A DNA stretch of 64,000 nt from assembly GCA_030848705.1 (NCBI GenBank), contig CM061235.1, positions 127,828,228 through 127,892,227 on the forward strand. The letters are read 5' to 3'. Source of the DNA: Heracleum sosnowskyi (taxonomy: Eukaryota > Streptophyta > Magnoliopsida > Apiales > Apiaceae). The position numbers were made by a program, and so were the translations under genes. The notes under the pieces are model-generated. The model saw nothing but the letters and a program-made list of their open reading frames with translations, did not search any database and was not told the origin of the DNA. Of the stretch, positions 24,456 to 37,000 are shown piece after piece (within the stretch, counting starts at the first letter, position 1; every line of letters starts with the position of its first letter).

Positions 24456-26701
24456 CTAGTTTAATAAGTCGCGCTTCGCAACGGCTTTATAATAATATCT
24501 CTAAATTTTCTCAAAAAATATTCTACAAAATACGTTTTTAAATAAAATTATATTTTTAATATAAAATTAAGTTTTGTTTTGAAATATATATATATATAAA
24601 AAGTTCTATATCGTTCAATCAAAAACTACAATTATACCTCCAGGGCTATTAAAATATTCACTACCTCCAAATCTACTATGAGTAAGAAAAAAATCAAAAA
24701 ATATGAACAAATATCTTTTTTGTTTCTGGGAGAATTTTTTATTAATAATGATATCTTTTTGTCAAAACAAATAACAACAAAAACAACAACAACCTCTTCC
24801 TTTAAAAAACAAATTAATGACATCTTCTCAATGTTTCTTATTCTTGTATGACTTTTGTTATAAATGCACCGACTTATTGAATTTTGTTAAAAATGCAGAC
24901 ACCAAATAAATTCTTCAGTCGAATAAATCTTGACATGTTATTTTCGAAATACATACACTATAAATTTCTTAATATACAATTTTTATCTTTGAATTTTCGT
25001 GTATGAATTACAGAAAATATTTTACTAAACAATATAATCTTTTCTCATAAAAATTAGATCAATAACTATCTAAACGTTAAAAAACAATGATAAAATTTGT
25101 TTTTGAAGCCATGATGAATTCTCCACTTTCGAGTTATCTTGTATACATGTGTATCAACTTTTAACTATAAATTCAAAACTAATAACGTACACACATAAAC
25201 ATATAAATCAATTCACAACTGAATGTACATGAAAATCACCTTGCTTGGCCTATTATTTTAACTGATTAACTGATGAATCCGCCTCCTTATTAATCCATGT
25301 CTTAACTCAATCAACACTAATAGCAAATAACTTGTTTTTTCAAAGATTTTAATATGATCCTGCATTAGGATACAAACAAACGTAATAAGATAAATAACAT
25401 AAAGGAAAAAGTCTCGTACTCATGTACTCATATACACAATTTTAACATGAACAAACAAAAAAGTAAAGAAGAACAATGTTGACAACAGAGTTTAGGTGTA
25501 TATTTATACTATTAATTAGTTGTTTGTATGAAAGTATTAAAGGTAATTAATTATTTACCAAGTAATTACTTAATTTCTTATGCAAGACCGATTTAATTTC
25601 TTAACTTCTTATTTACCAATATGTTCTTGTATTTTCTATTATATTACATTAAAAAAGAAAGTTTAGGAGAGCAGAATGTTAAGATGGTAATTTCATTTGA
25701 AAAGAAATATTATGAGAATATGTAGATAATAATAAAAGGAAGTTCAAAATAATTTAAAGTAATACACTTTTTTTAATTTAGATATTTGAAGGCAAAATAT
25801 TTTAACTGAATATTTAGTTTCCTCCATTTGTAATATTTAGTTTCCTCCATTACTAAAGATCTATTGTATATTTACTTTCTCCATTAGTAGAGATTTTAAA
25901 TGCAAGAATATTATATTTACTTTCCTCGATTAGTAGAGATTTTAAATGCAAGAATAGTGAAAGAATACGAATATTTAGTTTCCTACATTAGTGATATTTA
26001 GTTTCTTTCATCAGTAAAGATCTATTATATATTTACTTTCTCTATTAGTAGAGATTTTAAATGCAATAATATTTTATTACTTTCCTCTATTAGTAGAGAT
26101 TTTAAATGCAAGAATATTGAAATTATATATTTAGTTTTCTCCATTAGTAAATATTTAAAAGCCAATTGAGATTTTTTTCTAGTTTTTGGTATTAATATTT
26201 AATTTCTTATGCAAGACCGATCTAATTTATTAATTTCTTATTTACCAAAACGTTCCTGTATTTTCTATTATACTACATAAAAAAAAAGTTTAGGAGAGAA
26301 GTATGTTAAGATAGTAATTTCATTAAAAACATATTATGAGAATATTTAAATAATAATAGAGAAAAATTCAAAATAATGTAAGGTAATACACTTTTTTTCT
26401 AATTTAGATATTTTGAAGGCAAGAATATTATAATTGAATATTTAGTTTCTTCCATTAGTGATATTTAGTTTCCTCCATTAGTAAAAATCTATTGTATATT
26501 TACTTTCTCCATTAGTAGGGATTTTAAATGCAAAAATATTATATGTTTCCTCTATTAGTAAGTATTTAGAAGGTAATTGAGATTTTTTCGAATTTTTAAT
26601 ATTATTAATTCAAAAAATTGATAAAATTAGAAAAATAGAACGAAGCGATCTTAGAGCGCCACCTCACCGTTCATGTCTTCTCCTTTATATAATAGTAATG
26701 A
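24456..26701 (-). mobile_element. Helitron (family 2), non-autonomous
   Basis: The left edge on the plus strand is A then CTAG followed by a GC-rich hairpin (reverse: GCCGTTGCGAAGCGCGAC...CTAG). The right edge is GA before T near 26701, preceded by 'gtcttctcctttatata', matching the 5' end of the Helitron at 11924-16052. The interior has tandem blocks of the 'tatttagtttcctccatta' type (25800-26560). No coding capacity. The exact 5' base is uncertain by about 3 bp. Confidence 0.6.
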
Positions 26702-26713
26702 TGATTATATTAC

Positions 26714-26715
<2 letters not shown>

Positions 26716-26758
<43 letters not shown>
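26716..26758. repeat. (TA)n microsatellite
   Basis: About 20 uninterrupted TA units next to the Helitron 5' end. Confidence 0.9.
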
Positions 26759-26759
<1 letters not shown>

Positions 26760-26766
<7 letters not shown>

Positions 26767-27210
26767 TATATTGTTCGTGTTACTTTTAGAAAATTAGTTG
26801 TTTAAATTAGAAAATAGAAAATTATATTATTTTTCTATATATATGTTGCTCATGTTACTTTTAGAAAAATTAGTTGTTTTAAGTTAGAAAAAATAAAAAA
26901 GATTATGTGTTTAGCTGAAAAAGATAAGTGGTTATTTATTAATAATTATATATAACAATATTACCGTTACATATTTATTTTGCATGTGTTATGTTTAGAA
27001 CATGAGTCGTTTTAGTTAGAAAATGTAAAACATATAATGTGTTTTAGCTGAAAATTGTAATCAGTCATAAATATGTAATAATATTACCATTATATATATA
27101 TATGTTACCTATTTTATTTTTAGAAGATGAGTTGTTTTAGTTAGAAAAATAGATAAAATAGGTAATGTATTAAAGCTGAAAAAAGTAATTGGTTATATAT
27201 AGGCCCGACC
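26760..27210. repeat. Degenerate direct repeats
   Basis: Three to four copies of a block containing 'gttacttttagaaaattag', 'ttgttttagttagaaaa' and 'gctgaaaaagtaatt'. Related sequence lies at 11790-11920, next to the other family-2 Helitron. Confidence 0.45.
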
Positions 27211-27284
27211 CAAATTATAGATAGACCCGACTCAAATACTGACCGACCGACCAAAACTTTTAATGTTTCATTTTTAATAATATA

Positions 27285-27286
<2 letters not shown>

Positions 27287-27331
<45 letters not shown>
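27287..27331. repeat. (TA)n microsatellite
   Basis: About 22 TA units. Confidence 0.9.
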
Positions 27332-27335
<4 letters not shown>

Positions 27336-27749
27336 ATATTGAGTTTTATTTTGAATATAAAGAATTTTAAAATAATTAATCCCATACTTTAAGACAAATA
27401 GGCCTTATCGATTTGTTTAAATTAAATAACTGAATATGTTTTAAGTGTTTTAATTACAAAAAAATTTAAAATTGTTAAACATGTTTTAATGTCTAAAGAT
27501 TTGGGACAAAAATAAAAGTAATTAAGTAAACAATAATTTAGTAAGAGTTAATTAAGTAAAATCATGAAGTACAAAAAAATGTAACGATCAAACGACCAAA
27601 TTTTTAATATTTTGTTTTAGTCATATAGGATAATCGTAATATCTGAAATTTAATGTGGTCAATAAACTTTTATAATTTTCAGCAATTTAAGTGAAATAGA
27701 TTAAAATTTTAAAACTAAGTGTGGTCTTCAAATGATATGAACAAAATTT

Positions 27750-28300
27750 GAAAGTTTAAATCGATACATGTGAACAATTCTTTTTTAAGATATCACGTCT
27801 TTTCAATCCAAAGTGTAATTTTTTTTTCAATTTGTAATTTTTTTCGGATGATTAGAATTTAATTTAATTTAAAATTGAACATACCCATTCAATTTATATG
27901 CTTGTAAATCGATACATGTGAATAATTTTTTTTTTTTTTAAAGATATCACGTCTTTTTAATTCAAAGTGTAATTTAATTTTTAAAGTAAAATCATTAATC
28001 TTTAGGTCACTAACATGAATGAAAGTTTCTCGAGTTTGATGACCCGATTGCAAGTTTGTAGTCAGTTGAGTGACCAAAACGCCGCTTCAGCCGACTGTAC
28101 ATGCCACAATGGATTTATTCAAGTCAGCTCACTAAATTTAGTCAGTTTTTCGTCTAATTTTTAACGGAGTGTAACGACCAGTGACCTTAATGAAATTTTT
28201 GAAGAGTACGATGATGTGACTGGAAGTTTTTTGAATTCGATGACCCAATTGAAAGTTTCTAATGAGTTGAGTAACCAAAACGCCATTTAACCTATTTTAA
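27750..28300. repeat. MITE-like direct repeats
   Basis: 'taaatcgatacatgtgaa' recurs at about 27755 and 27905. 'gagttgagtaaccaaaacgcc' near 28263 matches 'cagttgagtgaccaaaacgcc' near 28063. These motifs resemble arms of Mutator-type MITEs, but terminal ends and a TSD were not found. Confidence 0.4.
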
Positions 28301-29046
28301 AAATTACCTTTTACAATTTTTATTAAAGAATTATACACGAGTTAAAGAAAATATCTATACATATCATTTTTTTTCTAAAATGCTCATAGTAACTTTTTTG
28401 ACAAGATAAAATCTAAACTATATTTTGAAGACGAAACATTAGTTTTATGTATTTCGTATTTTTACTTAAATACATTACTTATCTAATTTAATAATTTATT
28501 TTAAAAAAAGAATACTCAAACCACTTTAACAATTATTTTTTGATACGATATTGTTTCACTTAATTACTCATGATACTTGGACCTATTTATTATAAATATC
28601 TATATATGGATAGCCTTCTATAACCACCTTCTTATATAAAGTCCCGTATCACACAATTATAAAAATGTATATAATACATATATTTATCATATTCTTAATT
28701 AAATATAATCACAAACTTTAATTTAGTAAATCAAAAACGAAATTTTACAACTTTTTCCTTTAAAAAAATCATTGATAATTATGAACGGCAGAATAAAAAT
28801 TATCCAAAATAATTCTACTGTAGAACCAAATTTAAAATCAAATTTTTTGGTCAAGTTTTAAGTGATATATTTTTTATAATATATATATATATCGTAGTAT
28901 TCTATATGAAAATCAAAATTTATATATTGTGAAACAATAATAACGATATTCTATATTATAATCATTGGTGTGCTACGAGACTCTCTATAAGACAAAATAG
29001 TTCTCTCTAGAAGAATGACCTATCTATATTTATATACATTGGGTAC
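28300..29046. other. Intergenic, no gene seen
   Basis: AT-rich, no supported feature. Confidence 0.4.
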
Positions 29047-29402
29047 TCTTATATAAAAGCCGAAACATTGAAAATTTATTTTTTTAATTTTCGGTCATTT
29101 ATTCTATTTAAAAATTCACTCTTTTCCGAAAACATCATGTGCAATTTCTTTTTTCAATTAAAACATGTTACCTTTTCTATTTGTCTTTGCTAAAATCTCT
29201 CCTTTTCCAAAAATATCACGGACAACCCTTACTTATTTATTTTAAAACCTATTTTAATGCTTTTAATTATTTTAAAAAAGTTTACCTATTTTGACATGTA
29301 TACTTATTTTTTTAACGAATACATTTAATAAAATATTAAAATGTACATAATAAAACAATAACTGTTAAAAACAATCTGTGCATCACATGTGTTTTAAGCT
29401 AG
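29047..29402 (+). mobile_element. Short Helitron copy (family 1), first of a tandem pair
   Basis: Begins 'tcttatataaaagccgaaac', as in the 5' end at 19194, and ends 'cacatgtgttttaag' plus CTAG before T (29399-29402). The interior matches the 22024-23650 units. 356 bp, no coding capacity. Confidence 0.6.
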
Positions 29403-29980
29403 TATTATTAAAGACGAAATATTAAAAGTTTTGGTACATATTTTTTGTGTCAAATCCGTGCCTTATTTGTGTTATTTTACTTTTTCTATTTTTTCTAAAA
29501 AAATATCATGGCAATTGCCTTTTTAACTAAAACATGTTATTTTTTCTTACTAAAACATCTCATTTTAAAAAAATATCACGTAAAAACCCTTATTTATTTA
29601 TTTTAAAATATATTTTAATACTTTTAATTATTTAAAAAGATTTACATATTTTAACCTGTTTACTTATTTATTTAACAAATATAATTAATAAAATATTAAA
29701 ACGTAATTTTTGTTTTTTTCTAATAAAATCCCCTTCCTTTGCAAAAAAATCACGAACAATTATCTTTTTCAACTAAAACCCCTAATTTTCCAAAAATATC
29801 AAAGGCAAATCCTTACTTATTTATTTTTAAATATATTTTAATACTTTTAATTAAATAAAAAAATTTACATATTTTAACACGTTTATTTTTTTAAGCAAAT
29901 ATAATTAATAAAATATTAAAACATAAAAATAAAATAATAATAATTAAAATAATTCGTGAATGACACGGGTTTTAAGCTAG
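29403..29980 (+). mobile_element. Short Helitron copy (family 1), second of a tandem pair
   Basis: Starts directly after the CTAG of the preceding copy with 'tattattaaagacgaaatat', i.e. the family 5' end lacking its first bases, and ends with CGTG...CACG hairpin remnants then CTAG before T (29977-29980). Head-to-tail with the previous copy. Confidence 0.6.
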
Positions 29981-30576
29981 TAATTTGATAATATCATATT
30001 GCGTGAGGTAATTTTTAGAATGTTATCCTAATTATTTATTTACACAACTTAATATATATGTATACATGTATAAATATCACTTGATCTTTCCGATTTTTAG
30101 GTAATAGACAGAAATTTTCCCATAAAATTACCAATGTATACATTATATTTGACACAAAAAATATCTACTAGATTATGAAGCTTGCAATTTGTTGTCACAA
30201 AAAGAAAAGAGTCAAATCATCTTTTTTTATTTTTGACAACTCACACTAAAACCGTGAGTGACAGCCCATAATTACCAAACATACATGTGTATGTACATGT
30301 ACAAGATAGTGACACTAAAATAACCAAACACTCTCCTTTTCTAATCACAATCATTACTCCTCTACCAAATTTTAACGAGTCTTATTTTTTATTACCATAA
30401 AATGTCGATAGAAAAGAAGAAATTTCCACCAATTTACCAACTCCACCGCAGCTCCACCGCACCTAGGTGGGACCCATTTCTCTTTCACCACCACAAGTGG
30501 GTCCCACTTTATTACCCCCACTCCCCATGTTTTTTCTTGATCATCAAAATATTACAAACACAGAGAGATCCATAGA

Positions 30577-30580
<4 letters not shown>
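29981..30580. promoter_or_regulatory. Upstream region of the cellulose synthase gene
   Basis: No gene. Becomes C-rich and less AT-rich from about 30410 ('ccaccgcagctccaccgcacc'), as expected of a proximal promoter. No named cis-element is claimed. Confidence 0.4.
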
Positions 30581-30644
<64 letters not shown>

Positions 30645-30661
30645 CTCCCTCTCTCTCTCTC
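30581..30661 (+). repeat. (TC)31 microsatellite in the CESA promoter
   Basis: An uninterrupted TC tract (30581-30642), a short interruption, then more CT (to 30661), ending about 25 bp upstream of the TATA box. CT-rich tracts at this position are common in plant promoters (Y-patch/GAGA-type). Confidence 0.9.
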
Positions 30662-30684
30662 CTATACACACATTATTCTGTCTC

Positions 30685-30692
30685 TATAAATA
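30685..30692 (+). promoter_or_regulatory. TATA box of CESA gene
   Basis: TATAAATA, 373 bp upstream of the CESA start codon. A start site near 30715-30725 would give a leader of about 340 nt ending in a (GT)n run (31042-31061) directly before the ATG. Confidence 0.55.
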
Positions 30693-31064
30693 TATGTATA
30701 TTTAGATTTTAACCCCAAGTACTTGCCAGTTCAAAGTATCAAACCACTCTGTACTGGGTCATTCTCAACTTGCAAGAAAAGAATATATTTTTATTTTTAT
30801 TTAACTAATACATAATACATCATTTTTGTGTATACTACTGAAAATAATAAAGAAGTATAATACAACACAAGCTGTAGTTTACTATATGTATTTGCTGTTC
30901 ACATATCACTATCTCTCAATCTTTTTTATGTGGGGTTGGTGTTTGTGTGATGTGTGTTTAAGAGAGTGAGTAAAAATCCTAGCTTTATGAGCTTCACCCT
31001 CTGTGGTTGTGTGTTAAAAAGACTCAATCTTTAAGAGTTTTAGTGTGTGTGTGTGTGTGTTTGT

Positions 31065-34000
31065 ATGGATACCAAAGGAAGGCTTGTTGCTGGTTCTCAT
31101 AACAGGAATGAGTTTATTCTTATCAATGCTGATGAAGTTGGAAGGGTAAGTCTCTTTAAGTTGTGTGTGTTTTGCATTGTCTTTGAATTGGTCTGTTCTT
31201 GATTTTGGGATTTTACTTTTTTGTGATTCTTGAATGCTCATTCTTTTTTGATATATGTTAATTACTAGACATACTTGGTATTTTGAGATTAAGATTTTGA
31301 AAAGGCTAATTGTCTCCTTCCTTCTTTAGGTAAATTTCTTGAGCACAAGAAAAGTAATCAACTTTATAATCTAAACTCTAATGTTCATTGTAGAAAACAA
31401 TAGATTCAATTAGCAAAAGAAAAAGATAGAAGATTCATTGTATTTTGATTTAGGATGTAGGTTTCTTAGCTTTCTTTTAGCCCATTTTTCCTGTTTTTAT
31501 TTGCTAAGATTTGAGATCTACTCATGCCTAAGAAATTTGCTAGATTATTGTAAGGTTGTGTAACTATGAGATGCCCTTTTAAGTCTTAGTTGCCATTGCC
31601 AAAGTCTTGACAATTTCTTGATCTGAGAGTATTCTGACATTTCTGATTGTGGGTGGTTTTTATAGGTAACTTCAGTCAAGGAGTTGAGTGGGCATTTTTG
31701 CCAGATTTGTGGAGATGAAATTGAAGTAACTGTGGATGGGGAGCAATTTGTTGCCTGCAATGAATGTGCTTTCCCTGTTTGCAGGAATTGCTATGAATAT
31801 GAGAGAAGAGACGGTACTCAATCATGCCCTCAATGTAGAACCAGATACAAGCGCGTTAAAGGTGATACAAACTTCTCAAATTTTACTACTTCCTTATATA
31901 GTATTGTATATTTAATATTTCTTTATCCAATTATATACCAGGAAGTGCGAGAGTAGATGGAGATGAAGAGGAAGATGAATTTGATGATTTAGACAATGAG
32001 TTTGAATATGAGAGCAATAACCAAAGGTACCATCAACATGGAGGAGATGCAAACACCGTCTCCGGTCGCCATAATATCGGCCGTGTTCCATCTAATGCTT
32101 CTGGGCTCACTACATCCTTAGAGGCGGACTCCTCCACTCTTAACCCGGAAATCCCTCTCCTTACCTACGGTCAAGAGGTACACTGACTTGATACAGCTCT
32201 CTAAATAGTTGTCTCTTTGGTATTGAGGGCATATATTTTCTGGATAATAAAACAAATCTCTCTGTCTGATACAGGATGATTCTATTTCGGCAGACAAGCA
32301 TGCTCTTGTGGTTCCCCCATATATGGGCAATGCAAAAAGAGCCCATCCCACGCCATATTCTGATTCTTCACTTTCTTGTATGTTTTTTTAGTTATTTGAA
32401 GCATTTTTTTGGTAGAGCTTAGCGAGTATGCTGTCTTACTGTTTTCTTGCTGTTGATCTTGCAGTTCCACCTCGACCAATGGATCCCAAAAAGGACTTGG
32501 CAGTTTATGGGTATGGTAGTGTAGCATGGAAAGAAAGAATGGAGGAGTGGAGGAAAAGGCAAAATGATAAACTTCAAGTGGTTAAGCACCAAGGAGACAA
32601 TGGAGGTGATATGGATGACCCTGATTTGCCGAAGTAAGTGGAATCTTTATGTTTTTGTTGTTGGTTGGCTTTCTGCATGAAATAGTTATGTTGTGTTGTG
32701 TGAAATAATGTCTAGCCCCTTTATTTAGTCATCCTACTTGTGAGACCTTTAAATATTTCACTGGCCAATGTCTAAAAATATTTATCTTTCAGTTCTGTGT
32801 CATTTGTTATATTTCTCTGTCTCTTCTCATTAATTTGTCTGTGTATTTGTATATGAAGGTAATATATGGTAGTGCAGTACTACAGGACATAGATTATTTT
32901 TACATAGACATGTAGTAAAGTTCAGAATTTTCTGGCAGTGACATGTACAGAAAAAGCACTCAATTCAGCTTCAATACTATCCACTATTCATGCAGTAAAG
33001 TTCAGAATTTTCTCGCAGTGACATATACAGAAAAACAACTCCTTTCAGCTTCAATAGTGTCCACTATTTCTTCCTTTTCCGTTTTACTTTCTTGTTAAAG
33101 GTTTCGGCATTCAAGACGAGATTTCTGTGTGTTAAGTAGTGCTACTAATATATGACTACTCCAAAGTCGCATCTGCAACTTGGGTGATGCATACAATTTT
33201 GAAACTTTTGAGACTGAAATATATAAGTGGTCTCAACTAGTAAACTTAAAGTCACCTGCAAAAAAACTCCAAAGAAATTATGTATTTCGACAGCATGTTT
33301 GGATATTAAACATGCAATTTAATTTGACATGTAATATTTTAAAACTTTATTTGGCATGTTTTTTGTCTTAAAGATGGTAGAAGTACAGCAGATACTGGTT
33401 GAATTCCTTTAATATCTTCTTCTCTATTCCTTGTTCAAATCTTGATGACTGATTGACATTTTCTTTACTTTCGTCTAGGATGGACGAAGGTAGGCAGCCA
33501 TTATCAAGGAAGCTGCCCATTCCTTCAAGCAAGATAAATCCATACAGGATGGTCATTCTAATTCGTATGGTCATTCTTGGATTGTTTTTTCACTATAGAC
33601 TTCGCCATCCGGTCCATGATGCCTTTGCATTGTGGTTAACATCAGTTATCTGTGAAATATGGTTTGCTGTATCATGGATATTTGATCAATTTCCAAAATG
33701 GTCCCCTATCGAACGAGAAACGTACCTGGACAGACTATCCCTAAGGTACATTATTCAGGGGTTCTATATGTTTCCTTAAGTGTTTATGTTTAATATCATG
33801 GATATCTTTCTTGCTAATGTCCTCTAATTGCAAGTTACTGTCAAAAATGGTTTCAGGTATGAGAAAGAAGGGAAGCCTTCTGAGTTAGCTCCGGTTGACG
33901 TCTTTGTGAGTACAGTGGATCCTTTAAAAGAACCTCCACTCATCACTGCGAACACAGTGTTGTCCATCCTGGCTGTGGACTATCCAGTAGATAAGGTTGC

Positions 34001-37000
34001 TTGTTACGTCTCAGATGATGGTGCGGCCATGCTGACTTTTGAGGCCCTCTCGGAAACATCTGAATTTGCACGGAAATGGGTTCCTTTTTGCAAGAAGTTT
34101 AATATAGAACCCCGTGCGCCAGAGTGGTATTTTGCTGAAAAAGTTGACTATCTGAGAGACAAAGTACATCCCACGTTTGTAAGGGAACGTCGTGCAATGA
34201 AGGTGGTGCAATTAACTCCTTATTATTTTTTTAATAATTGTAATAGTAGCAAGTAGTGCCGAAACTAACTTCACCCAAAGAATTCTGTAATACGTTAAAT
34301 GTATTTATATTTATATGTGAAGCTGTGATTAAACGATAAAACATAAATCTCTTGTGGAAAGTCTATTAGTGACATCATACTTTTTATGTATGCACCGTGG
34401 TCATATTTTAGACGAAGTAATTATTCTAGACAATGCAAATAATGCTTTTTGAATTTATCATTATTTAATTTGTTGTGGAATTCGGTCAGTTTTTCTTAGA
34501 TCAATAACGAGCGTTTTTTCTGTTTGCTAACTATATTATGTTATTTTTTACTGTTGCAGAGGGATTATGAAGAATTTAAGGTACGCATAAATGGGTTGGT
34601 TGCGATGGCACAGAAGGTTCCCGAAGAGGGGTGGACAATGCAAGATGGTACTCCCTGGCCTGGAAACAACGTTAGAGATCATCCTGGAATGATTCAGGTT
34701 TGTTAAGTTTTCTTTCTTCGAATTCTCTTTGTAGTTTTTTTCCCAAAAAAATTGTTGCAAGGCTGTCACTAGTTAATGTTTAGAATGAAAATAACAGTTT
34801 CGATTCACTTGTTCCCAACAGGTGTTCCTGGGTAATAATGGTGTCCTCGACACTGATGGAAATGAGTTGCCTCGTCTAGTTTATGTTTCTCGTGAGAAGA
34901 GACCTGGATTTGAACACCACAAAAAAGCTGGTGCTATGAATTCTCTTGTAATTTCCTCGCCCCACTTCTTTTTTTATCCATTTTGCATTTTTACCTGGTT
35001 TTGAAATCAGAATATATCTTCTTCCTAATGAATTTATCAAATGATCTTTGTAGATTCGAGTCTCAGCAGTCATATCTAATGCACCTTACCTACTCAATGT
35101 TGATTGCGATCACTATATAAACAATTGCAAAGCAATCAGGGAAGCAATGTGCTTTATGATGGACCCTACATCCGGGAAAAAAATATGCTATGTGCAATTT
35201 CCCCAAAGGTTTGATGGGATTGATCGTCATGATAGATACTCAAATCGCAATGTTGTATTCTTTGATGTAAGTAAAACATCATCAGATATTATAAATTAAA
35301 TGTCTGTTCATATACAGATAAACATTTTAATCCTTACACTGAGGCACCTTCTCTGGATGTCTTAAGTTGGGTTATAATAGTATGTTCTACTTTATTGCTA
35401 ATGTTTTCTTGTATTCTTCTACGTTTTTTCAATGATCTACAGATAAATATGAAAGGTCTAGATGGCATCCAAGGACCAATATATGTTGGAACAGGTTGTG
35501 TATTCAGGAGGCAAGCACTCTATGGATATGATGCGCCAGTCAAGAAGAAAGCCCCAGGTAAAACTTGCAACTGTTTGCCGAAATGGTTTAGTTGCTGTTG
35601 TGCATCTAGAAAGAAGACCAAAAAAGAGAAATCTAAGGAGAAGAAGGAGAAGGAAAAGAAGAAGCCGAAGAGCAGGGAGGCTTCAACACAAATACATGCA
35701 CTTGAAAATATCGAGGAAGGAATTGAAGGTAAATAATCGGGTTACTAATATTGTATCTCACTATATTCATAGGCCAAGTTCCTGATTGTTATTTCAAGAC
35801 GTTCTAGACTTTCCATACACTTAATTATCAGTAAAGCACCATACTTTATGTCCTACAGGATTATAGTTCTTTCTGCTTTCTTGCTTCTCGTTGTAAGAAT
35901 TGTTTTCTTTCCCGGGCTGCTCTGTTGTAAACCGCTGTTTCGTCGGGCCTGAATACATTAATCAGTGATTGGCACTCAGATTTGCATGACTGAATATTAG
36001 ATTTAACCTGTGATGGGCTCACATGAATCGTTATTGCAGGAATAGATAGTGAAAAGACCACCCTCATGCCACAAATAAAATTTGAGAAGAAGTTTGGACA
36101 GTCACCTGTGTTTATAGCGTCAACGCTTCTAGAAGAAGGTGGGGTACTGCCTGGAGCAACTTCAGCTTCGCTCTTGAAAGAAGCCATTCATGTTATTAGT
36201 TGTGGGTATGAAGATAAAACAGATTGGGGAAAGGAGGTACAGGACAGTTGCTTCAACATTCTGAATTATCTAGTTATTTTGCTTCTAGCACAATTCTGAC
36301 TTGTGTCTATATTTATTTTATCAGGTTGGGTGGATCTATGGCTCTGTGACTGAGGATATATTGACCGGATTCAAGATGCACTGCCATGGTTGGAGATCCG
36401 TTTACTGCATTCCTAAAAGGGCTGCCTTTAAAGGGTCAGCTCCCATCAATCTTTCTGATCGTCTGCACCAAGTTCTCAGGTGGGCCCTTGGTTCTGTAGA
36501 GATTCTCATGAGCAAGCATTGTCCCATTTGGTACGGATATGGGTGTGGTTTAAAGCCACTGGAACGGTTTTCTTATATAAACTCTGTCGTCTATCCTTTG
36601 ACATCCGTTCCCTTGGTGGCATATTGCACATTGCCGGCTGTCTGTCTTCTTACTGGAAAGTTTATCGTTCCGGAGGTAATTGGAATCGGATTATGTTGAT
36701 TCATGCATTTTTCCCCTTTTGCATCAGTAATCATTCCTTTGACTTTCAAAATTTGATTTAAACCAGAACTCTGACAAAACCTTGCTAAAATCTTTTATCC
36801 ATGTGAAGCTGTCAGCTGGCTACTTTGAGCTAATGCACATGCTAAAACATTTCACTAGCTATGTTTGTTTTGATGGATTGAGTTTGGGATTGGACAATAA
36901 TCCTTTAGAATTTTTTATTTTTTTTGCTAAGTTAATCCTTTAGAAATTTTATTCCTTTATGTTGTAAAAATGGGACTATTTACAAAAACATACCTTTTAC

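Noticed and set aside
30467..30712. 81-aa ORF with a long Leu/Ser run
   Set aside because: Produced by the (TC)n microsatellite in the CESA promoter.
35462..35785. 107-aa Arg/Lys-rich ORF
   Set aside because: Shifted-frame shadow of CESA exon 11.
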